Shown: in pieces, positions 1 to 7,900 of the stretch | Position numbering within the stretch: position 1 is the stretch's first letter | Layout of the letters: every line of letters starts with the position of its first letter | Origin: Rhodospirillales bacterium | GTDB taxonomy: Bacteria > Pseudomonadota > Alphaproteobacteria > Rhodospirillales > JASLLV01 | Reading direction: 5' to 3' | Length of the DNA stretch: 16,281 nucleotides | NCBI GenBank assembly: GCA_030754475.1 | Contig: JASMAE010000340.1 | Span: 1 to 16,281, forward strand | Translations under genes and position numbers: made by a program | Notes under the pieces: generated by a model | What the model was told of the DNA's origin: nothing | The model's database searches: none | The model's input: the letters and a program-made list of their open reading frames with translations, nothing else

Positions 1-1
1 G

Positions 2-1675
2 GCCGAGAAAAAAGGTTACGATACCGGAATAAAAGCCCGGCATCCATTCGTCGATGATTGCGAACTGCCTGTTTTCGTTGCCAATTTCGTTCTCATGGAA
101 TACGGAACCGGCGCCATCTTCGGGTGTCCGGCGCACGACCAGCGCGACCTTGATTTCGCCCGCAAGTACGGACTCGACGTGACGCCTGTGGTCGCGCCCG
201 TAGGCTGCGAGCCCGCCTCGTTCGCGGTCACCGACGAGGCCTACTTGGGAGACGGGCGCCTGATCAACTCGGACTTCCTCGACGGACTTACTATCGAGGA
301 TGCTAAGGAGGAGATCGCCTCCCGCCTCGAGGCGATGTCTCGCGGCAAGCGCAGCGTGAATTTCCGGCTCCGCGACTGGGGCGTATCGCGCCAACGTTAC
401 TGGGGCTGCCCGATCCCGGTCGTACACTGCACCAAATGCGGAGTGGTTCCGGTTCCCGAACGAGATTTGCCGATCCTGCTGCCCGACGACGTCTCTTTCG
501 ATGCGCCCGGAAACCCCCTCGACCACCACCCGACTTGGAAGCACGTGAGCTGTCCTCAATGCGGGGCCGACGCGGCGCGCGAGACCGACACCTTCGACAC
601 CTTCTTTGAATCGTCTTGGTACTTCGCCCGGTTCTGCTCGCCGCGCGCGGAGACGGCGTTCGCACGCGCCGCCGTGGATTATTGGCTGCCGGTCGATCAG
701 TATATCGGCGGCATCGAGCACGCGGTGCTGCACCTCCTCTATTCCCGCTTCTTCACCCGCGCGCTCAGACAATGCGGATATCTTGGGATAGACGAGCCGT
801 TCGCAGGCCTGTTGACCCAGGGCATGATCTGTCACGAAACCTATCGCGACGGCGACGGCAAGTGGCTCTACCCCGAAGAGGTTCGCAGATCCGAAGAGAA
901 CGCGGCCCGTATCAGCGACGGCTCGGCGGTCACCGTCGGCCGCTCCGAGAGCATGAGCAAATCGAAGAGGAACGTCGTCGATCCCGAGGCGATCATCGAC
1001 GCTTACGGTGCCGACACGGCGCGCCTGTTCATGTTGTCCGACAGCCCGCCGGAGCGCGACATCGAGTGGACGAGCACCGGGATCGACGGCGCCTGGCGCT
1101 ACGTCAACCGCCTGTGGCGAACGGTGAGCGAACGCCTTGCCGTGATGTCGGCCGTAGGCGAGCCGGCCCCGAGCACGTTTTCGCCCGCGGCCGAGGCGGT
1201 CCACCGTTCCATCCACAAAACGGTCGCGGCCGTCTCCGACGACCTCGATCGCTTCCACCTCAACCGGGCGGTGGCGCGGGTCCGCGAGTTGACGAACCTT
1301 CTCGAAGACCTCGACGCCGACGCGGCCGGCGCGGCCTGGATCTTGCGGCGCGGGTACGAGGTCGCGGTCCAGCTGTTCGCGCCGATGGTCCCGCATCTGG
1401 CCGAGGAGTTGTGGCACGAGCTCGGCCACCGAGTCATACTCGCGGACACGCCTTGGCCCGAATACGAGCCCACGATGCTCGATGAAAGCAGCGTGACCGT
1501 CGCCGTCCAAGTGAACGGAAAATTGCGCGGAACCCTTGAGCTTCCCGTCGACAGCGATCGCGACACGGCGGAGAATCTCGCGCTCGCACTCCCCTCCGTC
1601 AGCCGAATCGTCGGCGAGCGGACGGTTCGCAAGGTCATCGTCGTGCCCAATCGGATCGTCAATGTGGTGGTCTAG
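2..1675 (+). CDS. leuS: Leucyl-tRNA synthetase, 5'-truncated by window edge
   Basis: Class I aminoacyl-tRNA synthetase that charges tRNA-Leu with leucine in the cytoplasm. Reading is open from base 2, so 557 residues are visible; a full protein is about 860, so roughly the first 300 (catalytic N-terminus and part of CP1) lie outside. The visible part begins in the CP1 editing domain with the motif YGTGAIFGCPAHDQRD, which carries the editing Asp. It continues through two Cys pairs (CTKC near 428-439, CPQC near 552-563), the family signature TFDTFFESSWYF and the signature loop SMSKSKRN at about 950-973. It ends in the typical tail KVIVVPNRIVNVVV. The first Lys of KMSKS is Ser here; the catalytic second Lys is kept. 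The stop overlaps the lptE start by 14 nt, suggesting an operon leuS-lptE-holA. Identity is certain from the motifs. Confidence 0.98.
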   Translation, partial: AEKKGYDTGIKARHPFVDDCELPVFVANFVLMEYGTGAIFGCPAHDQRDLDFARKYGLDVTPVVAPVGCEPASFAVTDEAYLGDGRLINSDFLDGLTIEDAKEEIASRLEAMSRGKRSVNFRLRDWGVSRQRYWGCPIPVVHCTKCGVVPVPERDLPILLPDDVSFDAPGNPLDHHPTWKHVSCPQCGADAARETDTFDTFFESSWYFARFCSPRAETAFARAAVDYWLPVDQYIGGIEHAVLHLLYSRFFTRALRQCGYLGIDEPFAGLLTQGMICHETYRDGDGKWLYPEEVRRSEENAARISDGSAVTVGRSESMSKSKRNVVDPEAIIDAYGADTARLFMLSDSPPERDIEWTSTGIDGAWRYVNRLWRTVSERLAVMSAVGEPAPSTFSPAAEAVHRSIHKTVAAVSDDLDRFHLNRAVARVRELTNLLEDLDADAAGAAWILRRGYEVAVQLFAPMVPHLAEELWHELGHRVILADTPWPEYEPTMLDESSVTVAVQVNGKLRGTLELPVDSDRDTAENLALALPSVSRIVGERTVRKVIVVPNRIVNVVV

Positions 1676-2195
1676 AACGCTTGTGCTCGCGCTTGCGGCC
1701 TGTGCCCTCGCGCTCGGGGCCTGCGGGTTTCGTCCCCTTTACGGTGGCGGCGACCGCGTCAGCGTGGCGTATCGGCAACTCGCCGCCGTTCGCATCGAAC
1801 CCATCGAGGACCGGATCGGCCAACAACTTCACAACCAGCTGTCGGATCTCCTCAATCCCAAGGGCCGGCCGGCGAAGGCCGCCTACGTCCTCTACGTCGA
1901 TCTCGAAGGCGGATCCGAGGGGCTGGCCGTGGCCAAGACCAAGCTGGCGACGCGCACGAACTTCCGGCTCACGGCCCAGTACCGATTGCTTTCCGCCGAC
2001 GGCGACGTGACGCTGCTGGGCGGATCCAATGTGGTGGTCAGCAGTTACAACGTCCTGTCCAACGCGTTCACCACCCTCATCGCCGAGAACGACGCCAAAG
2101 CTCGCGCGGCCGAGGAAATGGCTTTCGGAATCCGCAACCGGCTTGCCGCCTACTTCGCGACGATATCTTCGCGCCAAGGAGCGCCTGCGAAATGA
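1662..2195 (+). CDS. lptE: LPS-assembly lipoprotein LptE
   Basis: Outer-membrane lipoprotein that plugs the LptD barrel and helps insert lipopolysaccharide; it fits a Gram-negative cell. The 177-residue product starts at the ATG at 1662, inside the end of leuS. This start gives a short signal peptide (MWWSRTLVLALAACALALGA) with lipobox LGAC and lipidated Cys21. The Cys is followed by GFRPLYG, the usual N-terminus of mature alphaproteobacterial LptE. An ATG further upstream at 1536 in the same frame would put a long Arg/Ser-rich stretch before the signal peptide and is rejected. The rest is a beta-rich small domain without other hallmark motifs, so the call rests on lipobox, length and position between leuS and holA, an order common in this class. 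The stop overlaps holA by 4 nt (ATGA). Confidence 0.93.
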   Translation: MWWSRTLVLALAACALALGACGFRPLYGGGDRVSVAYRQLAAVRIEPIEDRIGQQLHNQLSDLLNPKGRPAKAAYVLYVDLEGGSEGLAVAKTKLATRTNFRLTAQYRLLSADGDVTLLGGSNVVVSSYNVLSNAFTTLIAENDAKARAAEEMAFGIRNRLAAYFATISSRQGAPAK

Positions 2196-3214
2196 AGGCC
2201 TCGGCCGCCGAGCTTGAGCGGCTGCTCCGCGATCCCAAATTCGGGTTCGCCCTGTTCCACGGTCCCGACCAGGGGCTGATCCGCGAGCGCGCCGACGCGC
2301 TCACGGCCCGTATCGTCGATGACGTCCGTGATCCGTTCCGCACCATGGCGCTTAGCGGTGCGGCGCTGAAACGCGATCCCGCTCGGCTTGCCGACGAAGC
2401 GGCGGCATTGTCGTTCACCGGCGGCCGTCGCGTGGTGCGCGTCGAAGATGCCGACGATGGCGTCGCGCGACTTCTCGAACCGTTGATCGCCGACGCGGTT
2501 TCGCAGCAGCGTGAAAACGCCGCCTTCGTCGTCGTCGAGGCGCGCGAGTTGCGGCCGCGATCGGAGCTGCGACGCTTGTTCGAAGGCGCGAAGATCGCGG
2601 CCGCCATCGGCTGCTATGCGGACGACGCCACGACACTCGAACCCATGATCGCCGAGATCTTGGCTCATGACGGGCTCTCGGCAAGCGACGAGGCGGTGGC
2701 GTACCTGGTCGAAAACCTGGGGTCGGACCGTCAAGTCTCAAGACGAGAGATCGAGAAACTCGCTCTTTTCATGGGCGCAACCGGGACGGTCAGCCTAGAG
2801 GACACCGAGGCCTGCGTCGGCGACAGTGCCGCCACCTCGTTGGACGAGCTCGCCCACGCCGTCTCCGCGGGCGATCATACGGGCCTCGAGGCCTCCCTCG
2901 TCCGCTCCCATCTCGCCGGGAGCGACGCGGTGCGCAGCCTTCGCGCGGTCGCGGCCCATTTTTTGCGCCTTCACCGGGCGGTTGGGCTGGCCGAGAAGGG
3001 CCGCAGCCGGGAGCAGGCCATGGCGGCCCTACGCCCACCGGTCTTCTTCAAGTTCGGGGCGCGGTTCCGTGTCGCGATGGAACGCTGGCCGCGCGCACGG
3101 CTGGCCTGGGCCCTGGTCGAACTCTGCGAAGCCGAACTCACCTGCAAAACCACGGGTGCTCCGGCCGATCTCGTGTGCTCGCGGACGTTGATGAGGATTG
3201 CCCACGCGGCTTGA
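2192..3214 (+). CDS. holA: DNA polymerase III subunit delta
   Basis: Delta subunit of the clamp-loader complex; it binds and opens the beta sliding clamp. The product is 340 residues, close to the usual 340-345. It has the N-terminal clamp-binding region FGFALFHGPDQGLIRERADAL (about residues 17-37), a AAA-like middle and the C-terminal helical collar domain with the LARxLAW/CEAELTCKTTG-type ending (LAWALVELCEAELTCKTTGA near the C-terminus). As in the family, there is no working Walker A motif. The ATG at 2192 overlaps the lptE stop as ATGA and is preceded by AAGGAG at 2176-2181 with 10 nt spacing, so the start is well supported. It is probably the last gene of the leuS-lptE-holA operon, ending before a palindromic spacer shared with parB. 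Confidence 0.94.
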   Translation: MKASAAELERLLRDPKFGFALFHGPDQGLIRERADALTARIVDDVRDPFRTMALSGAALKRDPARLADEAAALSFTGGRRVVRVEDADDGVARLLEPLIADAVSQQRENAAFVVVEARELRPRSELRRLFEGAKIAAAIGCYADDATTLEPMIAEILAHDGLSASDEAVAYLVENLGSDRQVSRREIEKLALFMGATGTVSLEDTEACVGDSAATSLDELAHAVSAGDHTGLEASLVRSHLAGSDAVRSLRAVAAHFLRLHRAVGLAEKGRSREQAMAALRPPVFFKFGARFRVAMERWPRARLAWALVELCEAELTCKTTGAPADLVCSRTLMRIAHAA

Positions 3215-3264
3215 GCGATTCCGCCCCACCGTCCCGGGGTCCGGCACGAAGGCACTCGCGCTTC

Positions 3265-3321
3265 ATCCGTTAATCGGCACCGGCCCGCGGGTCGGCGCCG
3301 ATTTCATGTGAGTGGATAACG
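3265..3321. repeat. Palindromic intergenic element, short copy (A)
   Basis: This 57-nt element lies between the convergent genes holA and parB and is related to the longer copy at 13441-13553. The left 24 nt match the other copy in 23 of 25 aligned columns (shared ATCCGT and TCGGCACCGGCCCGC). The right 33 nt match in about 25 of 34 columns and end in the shared TGGATAACG. Compared with the longer copy, about 56 interior nt are missing. Its right end lies two bases before the parB stop codon. I do not recognise the family; a REP-like or terminator-derived unit is an inference. Confidence 0.6.
3272..3303. terminator. Hairpin between holA and parB, likely bidirectional terminator
   Basis: A 12-bp stem (AATCGGCACCGG with TCGGCGCCGATT; one mismatch and one G-T pair) closes an 8-nt loop CCCGCGGG. 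It lies 58 nt after the holA stop and 21 nt after the parB stop on the other strand. The flanks are only weakly T-rich (ATTTCA), so intrinsic termination is plausible but not textbook. The hairpin forms the core of repeat copy A. Confidence 0.5.
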
Positions 3322-3323
3322 AT

Positions 3324-4322
3324 TCAGGAGTCGTCGTCAGGGTTCCGGGCCTCGGTCCCGCCCGATCTGGGATTCGCGCCTGTGCCTGGCGTCCCGATCG
3401 CTTCGTCGTTGGCGGGATCGACCTCGTGGGCCGTCTTCAATGCCTCGCCGTGCACACCTTCGCTCAAACGATGAAGGATATCGTCGAGCTGCTCGAGCGA
3501 GGCGTAGTGGAGGGTGAGCGTCCCGCCGGCGCCCGAGAACTTGAAGCGGACCTTGAGGCCGAGAAGATTGGAAAGGTCGCGCTCCAATGCCACCGTATCG
3601 GCGGCGCGCGCTTCGGGCCGATGCGCGCGGCCCGAGCGCGCGTGGCCGTCGCGAACCAGGGCCTCGGTCTGGCGCACGTTGAGGCCGCGATTCACGACCT
3701 TGCGCGCGAGCGCGATGGGATCCGTGGCATTAAGCAGCGCGCGGGCGTGTCCGGCGCTAAGCGCGCGGGTGTCGAGAAGCGTCTTGACCGGATCGGGCAG
3801 GCCCAGGAGACGGATCATGTTGGCGACATGGCTGCGGCTCTTGCCCAGCACCCGCCCAAGGTCCTCTTGGGTGTGCGAGAAATCCTCGATCAGGCGGTGA
3901 TAACCCTCGGCCTCCTCAAGGGCCGAGAGGTCCTGACGCTGCAGATTCTCCACTAGGGCAATCTCGAGCGATTCTCCATCCGAGAGGTCCTTGACCACAA
4001 CTGGAACCTCGTGGACCTGCGCCACCTGGGCCGCCCGCCAACGCCTTTCGCCGGCGATGATCTCGAACGCGTTTTCATCGTCGGGCAGATGACGCACAAG
4101 AATCGGTTGCAACACCCCTTTTTCGCGAATCGACTGGGCCAAGTTCGCGATTTCGTCATCGTCGAACGTCCGTCTCGGCTGGTGCCGGCCCGGACGCAGA
4201 AACTCGATCGGAACGGTCCTGTATTCGCGCCCGCGCGCACTGGCCTCGTCGTCCCGCGGGTCGTCGCCGAGAAGGGCCGAGAGGCCGCGGCCGAGATTCT
4301 GGCGCTTGCCGGCGTCCGCCAT
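3324..4322 (-). CDS. parB: Chromosome-partitioning protein ParB
   Basis: ParB binds parS palindromes, hydrolyses CTP to slide and spread as a clamp, and stimulates ParA to segregate the origin. The 332-residue product begins with the ParA-contacting segment (GRGLSALLG, residues 11-19). The N-terminal CTPase domain carries GERRWRAA at 91-98 and ENLQRQDL at 125-132, followed by the helix-turn-helix that reads parS (QEDLGRVLGKSRSHVANMI, about 152-170). The C-terminal part (about 260-305) resembles the dimerisation domain, followed by a polar acidic tail. All hallmark residues of a functional chromosomal ParB are present. The ATG shares one base with the parA stop (TGATG), so the two are translationally coupled. 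Two matching parS sites lie nearby at 5800 and 7830. Confidence 0.98.
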   Translation of the reverse strand: MADAGKRQNLGRGLSALLGDDPRDDEASARGREYRTVPIEFLRPGRHQPRRTFDDDEIANLAQSIREKGVLQPILVRHLPDDENAFEIIAGERRWRAAQVAQVHEVPVVVKDLSDGESLEIALVENLQRQDLSALEEAEGYHRLIEDFSHTQEDLGRVLGKSRSHVANMIRLLGLPDPVKTLLDTRALSAGHARALLNATDPIALARKVVNRGLNVRQTEALVRDGHARSGRAHRPEARAADTVALERDLSNLLGLKVRFKFSGAGGTLTLHYASLEQLDDILHRLSEGVHGEALKTAHEVDPANDEAIGTPGTGANPRSGGTEARNPDDDS

Positions 4323-5134
4323 CAGGTGACGGCCCTGCGTTCGCGGCGCAGAACCTCACTCGCGAGGTGCAGATATGCCTGCGCCCCAGCGCAGCGAATA
4401 TCGTAAAGAAGCACGGGCTTGCCATGCGACGGCGCCTCCGAGACGCGAACGTTGCGCGGTATCATGGTCCGGTACACGACGTCGCCGAAGTACTCGCGAA
4501 CATCGGCCGCCACCATGTCCGAAAGGTTGTTGCGCTTGTCGAACATGGTCAGAACGATCCCCTGTATTTCGAGGCCCGGGTTGAACGTCCGCTTGACGCG
4601 CTCGATGGTCCGCACCAAGTGGCTCACGCCTTCGAGCGCGAAGAACTCGCACTGCAACGGCACGAGCACCGCATCGGCGGCCACCAACGCGTTTAAGGTG
4701 AGCAGGCCTAGCGCCGGCGGACAATCGATCAAAACGTAATCGTATCCGCCGGTGGCGCCCGCAAGCGCGTCGCGCAACCGATACTCGCGACGATCGAATT
4801 CCACGAGCTCGATCTCGGCGCCCGAAAGATCAATCCCCGACGGGACCACATCGAGCCCCGGGACCGCGGTCGCGCGGGCCGCGTCCCCGAGCGAGACGTC
4901 ACCGCAGAGCAGGCCATAGCAACCTCGGGCCCGAGAGGCGCGATCGACGCCGAGTCCCGTGCTGGCGTTGCCTTGCGGGTCAAGATCGACGATCAGGACC
5001 GTGTTGTCCACGGCCGCGAGCGCGGTGGCTAAGTTGATGGCGGTCGTGGTCTTGCCCACCCCGCCCTTCTGGTTGGCAACGGCGATGATCCGCGAGGTTC
5101 GTGTCCGCACGGCGGCGGCGCAATCAACCGTCAT
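4322..5134 (-). CDS. parA: Chromosome-partitioning ATPase ParA
   Basis: ParA-type ATPase that forms a nucleoid-bound gradient and pulls ParB-parS complexes to the cell poles. The product is 270 residues. It has the deviant Walker A motif KGGVGKTTT (residues 23-31, with the signature Lys at 23), DLDPQGNASTGLG from residue 50 (switch I region) and LIDCPPALGLLT as Walker B. It lacks the N-terminal helix-turn-helix of plasmid ParA proteins, so it is of the short chromosomal (Soj) type. The ATG at 5134 lies 11 nt inside the end of rsmG, and the stop shares a base with the parB start. This indicates one transcript mnmG-rsmG-parA-parB. Confidence 0.98.
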   Translation of the reverse strand: MTVDCAAAVRTRTSRIIAVANQKGGVGKTTTAINLATALAAVDNTVLIVDLDPQGNASTGLGVDRASRARGCYGLLCGDVSLGDAARATAVPGLDVVPSGIDLSGAEIELVEFDRREYRLRDALAGATGGYDYVLIDCPPALGLLTLNALVAADAVLVPLQCEFFALEGVSHLVRTIERVKRTFNPGLEIQGIVLTMFDKRNNLSDMVAADVREYFGDVVYRTMIPRNVRVSEAPSHGKPVLLYDIRCAGAQAYLHLASEVLRRERRAVT

Positions 5135-5843
5135 CGCGGCGAGATACCTCTTCCAGAATCAAGACGACCCCCTCGGGGTCGGAAACACTGGTGATGCGCG
5201 TAGTCCGCATATTCCAGGATTCTTGCGAATCCGTCAATTCCCGTTCGACATTCCGGCCCTTGAGGAACAGGCAGCGCGTGCCGGGCCCAAGAAAGGGCTC
5301 GGTATGGCCCAAAAGTCGGCCGAGGGGCGCGCAGGCGCGGGCGGTGACGACGTCGGCCGCGAACGGCTTCATGGCTTCGATGCGGCGATTGTGGATCTCG
5401 GCGATGCAGCCGCTCGCACCGACCACCTCGCCGAGAAAGGCGCATTTCCGGGCGTTACTTTCCACCAGATGAACGCGAAGCTCGGGTGCGCGATCGCGCC
5501 CGAGAATGGCGAGCACGAGTCCGGGAAATCCGGCGCCGCTGCCGAGATCGAGAAGCGTGCGCGCGCCCGTAGGAATCAAGGGAAGAAGCTGGGCCGAATC
5601 GAGAACGTGGCGGCGCCAGACGTCGGCGAGACTGGCGGCGCCCACCAGATTAATGCGGGCTTGCCAACGCTCAAGGGCGGCGACCAGAACCTCGAGCCTC
5701 CGGATCTCCTCGCATGAGAGACCGAGCTTGGCACTCACGTCTGCGGCGCCCAGTGGCGCTGAGGCTCCTCGCGTTCGCCGCGCCGCCGCCGTGGCCGGGG
5801 TTTCACGTGAAACGGGACGCGCCTTTTTTGTCTTGTGAGTCAC
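5124..5843 (-). CDS. rsmG: 16S rRNA (guanine-527-N7)-methyltransferase RsmG
   Basis: RsmG (GidB) uses S-adenosylmethionine to methylate N7 of G527 in 16S rRNA. The 239-residue product has the conserved RxxHVLDS segment (78-83), the SAM-binding motif DLGSGAGFPG (99-108), HLVESNARKCAFL (125-137) and the LFLKGRN region near 195. The start is a GTG at 5843 that overlaps the mnmG stop as GTGA. The first 35 or so residues are a low-complexity basic extension whose residues 11-15 (VSRET) are encoded by a parS palindrome, a codon use set by DNA function rather than protein. A shorter start at the GTG of residue 36 cannot be excluded. The gene overlaps parA by 11 nt. Confidence 0.96.
   Translation of the reverse strand: MTHKTKKARPVSRETPATAAARRTRGASAPLGAADVSAKLGLSCEEIRRLEVLVAALERWQARINLVGAASLADVWRRHVLDSAQLLPLIPTGARTLLDLGSGAGFPGLVLAILGRDRAPELRVHLVESNARKCAFLGEVVGASGCIAEIHNRRIEAMKPFAADVVTARACAPLGRLLGHTEPFLGPGTRCLFLKGRNVERELTDSQESWNMRTTRITSVSDPEGVVLILEEVSRRDDG
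5800..5813. promoter_or_regulatory. parS: parS site 1 (ParB-binding palindrome), inside rsmG
   Basis: GTTTCACGTGAAAC is the perfect 14-bp core of the bacterial parS consensus (TGTTTCACGTGAAACA); the outer bases here are G and G, giving 14 of 16. It lies within rsmG codons 11-15, about 1.5 kb upstream of the parB start. It is expected to be a ParB loading site. The match is exact, and a 14-bp perfect match by chance in 16 kb is very unlikely. Confidence 0.93.
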
Positions 5844-7714
5844 GCGGATCGCAGCTCACCGCGGCGCCGGGAATAGGCAAGCAAGATTGTGAGCGCGGCC
5901 GGCGTCATCCCCGATATGCGCGCGGCGGCGCCGAGATTCGCGGGCCGCGATTGGTTGAGCTTCGAGCGCACCTCGGCCGAAAGGCCCGGAATAGCGGCGT
6001 AGTCCAGCTCGTCAGGCAGGCGAAGCGATTGATCGCGGCGGTAGGAGCAGATGTCGGCGTCCTGGCGCCCGAGGTAGCCCGCGTAACGCGCCTCGATCTC
6101 CAGCTGCTGGGCGATCGCGGGCGCGGTGGCGGAAAGCTCCGGCCACACTTGGGCGAGGCGGCGATGCTCGACATCCGGATAGGCGAGAAGCTCGAGGGCG
6201 CTTTTCGGAACGCCGTTGAGGGTGACGCAAAATCCAAGCTCGCGAAGCCGAGACGGCGAGGCCCGCAAGCCGGCGGCTCGCGCGCGCGCCTGGGCGAGGC
6301 TCTCCATCTTGCTCGCGAACGCGGCGGCGCGGACCCCACCGACGCATCCCGTCCGCACACCCTTTTCGGTCAGTCGTTGATCGGCGTTGTCGGCGCGAAG
6401 CAATAGCCGGTATTCGGCGCGCGAGGTGAACATGCGATAGGGTTCGTCGGTGCCCAGTGTCACCAGGTCGTCGATCATGACGCCGATGTAGGCTTCCGCA
6501 CGATCGAGCACGAAGGCGTCGGCGTTGGGGCCGCCTGCGGCCTTGCGCGCCGCGTTGACGCCGGCGAGGAGTCCCTGGGCGGCGGCCTCCTCGTATCCGG
6601 TGGTCCCGTTGATCTGCCCGGCGAGAAAGAGTCCCGGCACGCGGCGCGTTTCGAGCCCGGGGCCCAGCTCGCGCGGGTCCACGAAGTCATACTCGATGGC
6701 GTAGCCCGGACGCAGCATCTCGGCGTCCTCGAGGCCCGGAATCGTTTTCAGGAGCGCGCGCTGAACGTCTTCGGGCAACGACGTGGAAATCCCGTTCGGA
6801 TAGACGGTGTGATCGTCGAGGCCCTCTGGCTCCAGGTATACCAGGTGGCGCTCGCGCTCGGCGAAGCGCACTACCTTGTCCTCGATCGACGGACAGTATC
6901 GGGGGCCGGTGCTTCGGATGAAACCCGAATACATGGGCGATCGCTGAAGGTTGTCGCGGATCAAGCGGTGGGTCTTCGGCGTGGTGGCCGTGATGTGGCA
7001 CGCCATCTGGGGCGTCTCGATCCGAGACGTGAGATACGAGAACGGAACCGGGGGCTCGTCGCCGTCTTGCACCATGAGCCCCAGCCAGCGGACGGTTCGC
7101 CCGTCGATCCTGGGCGGGGTGCCGGTCTTGAGCCGTCCGAGCGACAGTCCGAACCGCTCGAGGGCGAGCGAGAGCCCTTTCGAAGGCGCCTCGCCGACGC
7201 GACCTGCGGGCGTGCGCCGCTCGCCCACGTGAATGAGGCCGCGCAGGAAGGTTCCGGTGGTGAGGACCACCGCCCCCGACGGCCAGAAGCGGCCGTCGCC
7301 GGTGCGCACGCCGCGAACGCGGCCGCGCTCGTCGGTCTCGATGTCCTCGACCGTGGCCTCGTGGACGACGAGGCCGGGTTGGCCGAGGACCAGTTCCCCC
7401 ATGGCACGCTTGTAGAGCCCGCGGTCGGCCTGGGCGCGAGGGCCCTGGACGGCGGGGCCCTTGCTGCGGTTGAGGATTCGGAATTGGATGCCGGCGCGGT
7501 CGATGGCCCGGCCCATCAACCCATCGAGGGCGTCGATTTCGCGCACCAGCTGTCCCTTCGCCAGCCCGCCGATGGCGGGATTGCACGACATCTCCCCAAT
7601 GGTCTCGCTGCGCTGCGTGATCAGCACGGTGACGGCGCCCATGCGGGCGGCGGCGGCGGCGGCCTCGCATCCGGCGTGGCCGCCGCCGATGACGATGACG
7701 TCCGCTTTTGTCAT
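5840..7714 (-). CDS. mnmG: tRNA uridine-5-carboxymethylaminomethyl modification enzyme MnmG
   Basis: MnmG (GidA) is the FAD-dependent partner of MnmE; together they install the carboxymethylaminomethyl group on U34 of certain tRNAs. The 624-residue product (family about 620-630) opens with the FAD Rossmann motif VIVIGGGHAGCEAA (G10-G12). It then has MSCNPAIGGLAKGQLVREID and LNRSKGPAVQGPRAQADR, both diagnostic, and the C-terminal helical domain. The ATG at 7714 is chosen because family members begin a few residues before the Rossmann motif; a GTG at 7756 in frame would add 14 residues. No clear Shine-Dalgarno precedes the ATG. The stop overlaps the rsmG GTG by 4 nt. Confidence 0.97.
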   Translation of the reverse strand: MTKADVIVIGGGHAGCEAAAAAARMGAVTVLITQRSETIGEMSCNPAIGGLAKGQLVREIDALDGLMGRAIDRAGIQFRILNRSKGPAVQGPRAQADRGLYKRAMGELVLGQPGLVVHEATVEDIETDERGRVRGVRTGDGRFWPSGAVVLTTGTFLRGLIHVGERRTPAGRVGEAPSKGLSLALERFGLSLGRLKTGTPPRIDGRTVRWLGLMVQDGDEPPVPFSYLTSRIETPQMACHITATTPKTHRLIRDNLQRSPMYSGFIRSTGPRYCPSIEDKVVRFAERERHLVYLEPEGLDDHTVYPNGISTSLPEDVQRALLKTIPGLEDAEMLRPGYAIEYDFVDPRELGPGLETRRVPGLFLAGQINGTTGYEEAAAQGLLAGVNAARKAAGGPNADAFVLDRAEAYIGVMIDDLVTLGTDEPYRMFTSRAEYRLLLRADNADQRLTEKGVRTGCVGGVRAAAFASKMESLAQARARAAGLRASPSRLRELGFCVTLNGVPKSALELLAYPDVEHRRLAQVWPELSATAPAIAQQLEIEARYAGYLGRQDADICSYRRDQSLRLPDELDYAAIPGLSAEVRSKLNQSRPANLGAAARISGMTPAALTILLAYSRRRGELRSA

Positions 7715-7723
7715 GGCGCGCCC

Positions 7724-7752
7724 GCTAAAGAAATCGCCGCGCCCGGAGTCAA
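7724..7752 (-). promoter_or_regulatory. Possible promoter of mnmG-rsmG-parA-parB
   Basis: On the minus strand, TTGACT (7752-7747) is followed after 17 nt by TTTAGC (7729-7724), a fair -35 and a weak -10. The implied start would be only a few bases before the mnmG ATG, giving an almost leaderless mRNA. That would agree with the lack of a Shine-Dalgarno, but the match may be chance. Transcription from upstream mnmE is an alternative. Confidence 0.25.
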
Positions 7753-7829
7753 ACACGGTGCGCGACTTGCGTCGATCGCGAATCGATTAAGCAAACAAAA
7801 GCTTAGCCCCGCCTTCGTCGCGAGGTGGC

Positions 7830-7843
7830 GTTTCACGTGAAAC
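7830..7843. promoter_or_regulatory. parS: parS site 2 (ParB-binding palindrome), between mnmE and mnmG
   Basis: GTTTCACGTGAAAC again, here flanked by C and A, so 15 of the 16 consensus bases match. It lies in the 186-nt non-coding gap (7715-7900) between the mnmE stop and the mnmG start, 2030 nt from site 1. Being intergenic, its conservation cannot be explained by coding. Confidence 0.95.
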
Positions 7844-7900
7844 AGCCCTTGCGATTCCGTTTCTTTCTCGATTTCGCGCCGCATTCGCGTCGTCATCGCG

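Noticed and set aside
616..1485. 289-residue Arg-rich open frame inside leuS
   Set aside because: Out-of-frame shadow of leuS; composition is not protein-like.
7715..7756. GTG start of mnmG at 7756
   Set aside because: It would add 14 residues before the Rossmann motif, which in relatives lies at the very N-terminus.
6809..7840. 343-residue plus-strand open frame opposite mnmG
   Set aside because: Antisense shadow of mnmG without motifs or a ribosome binding site.
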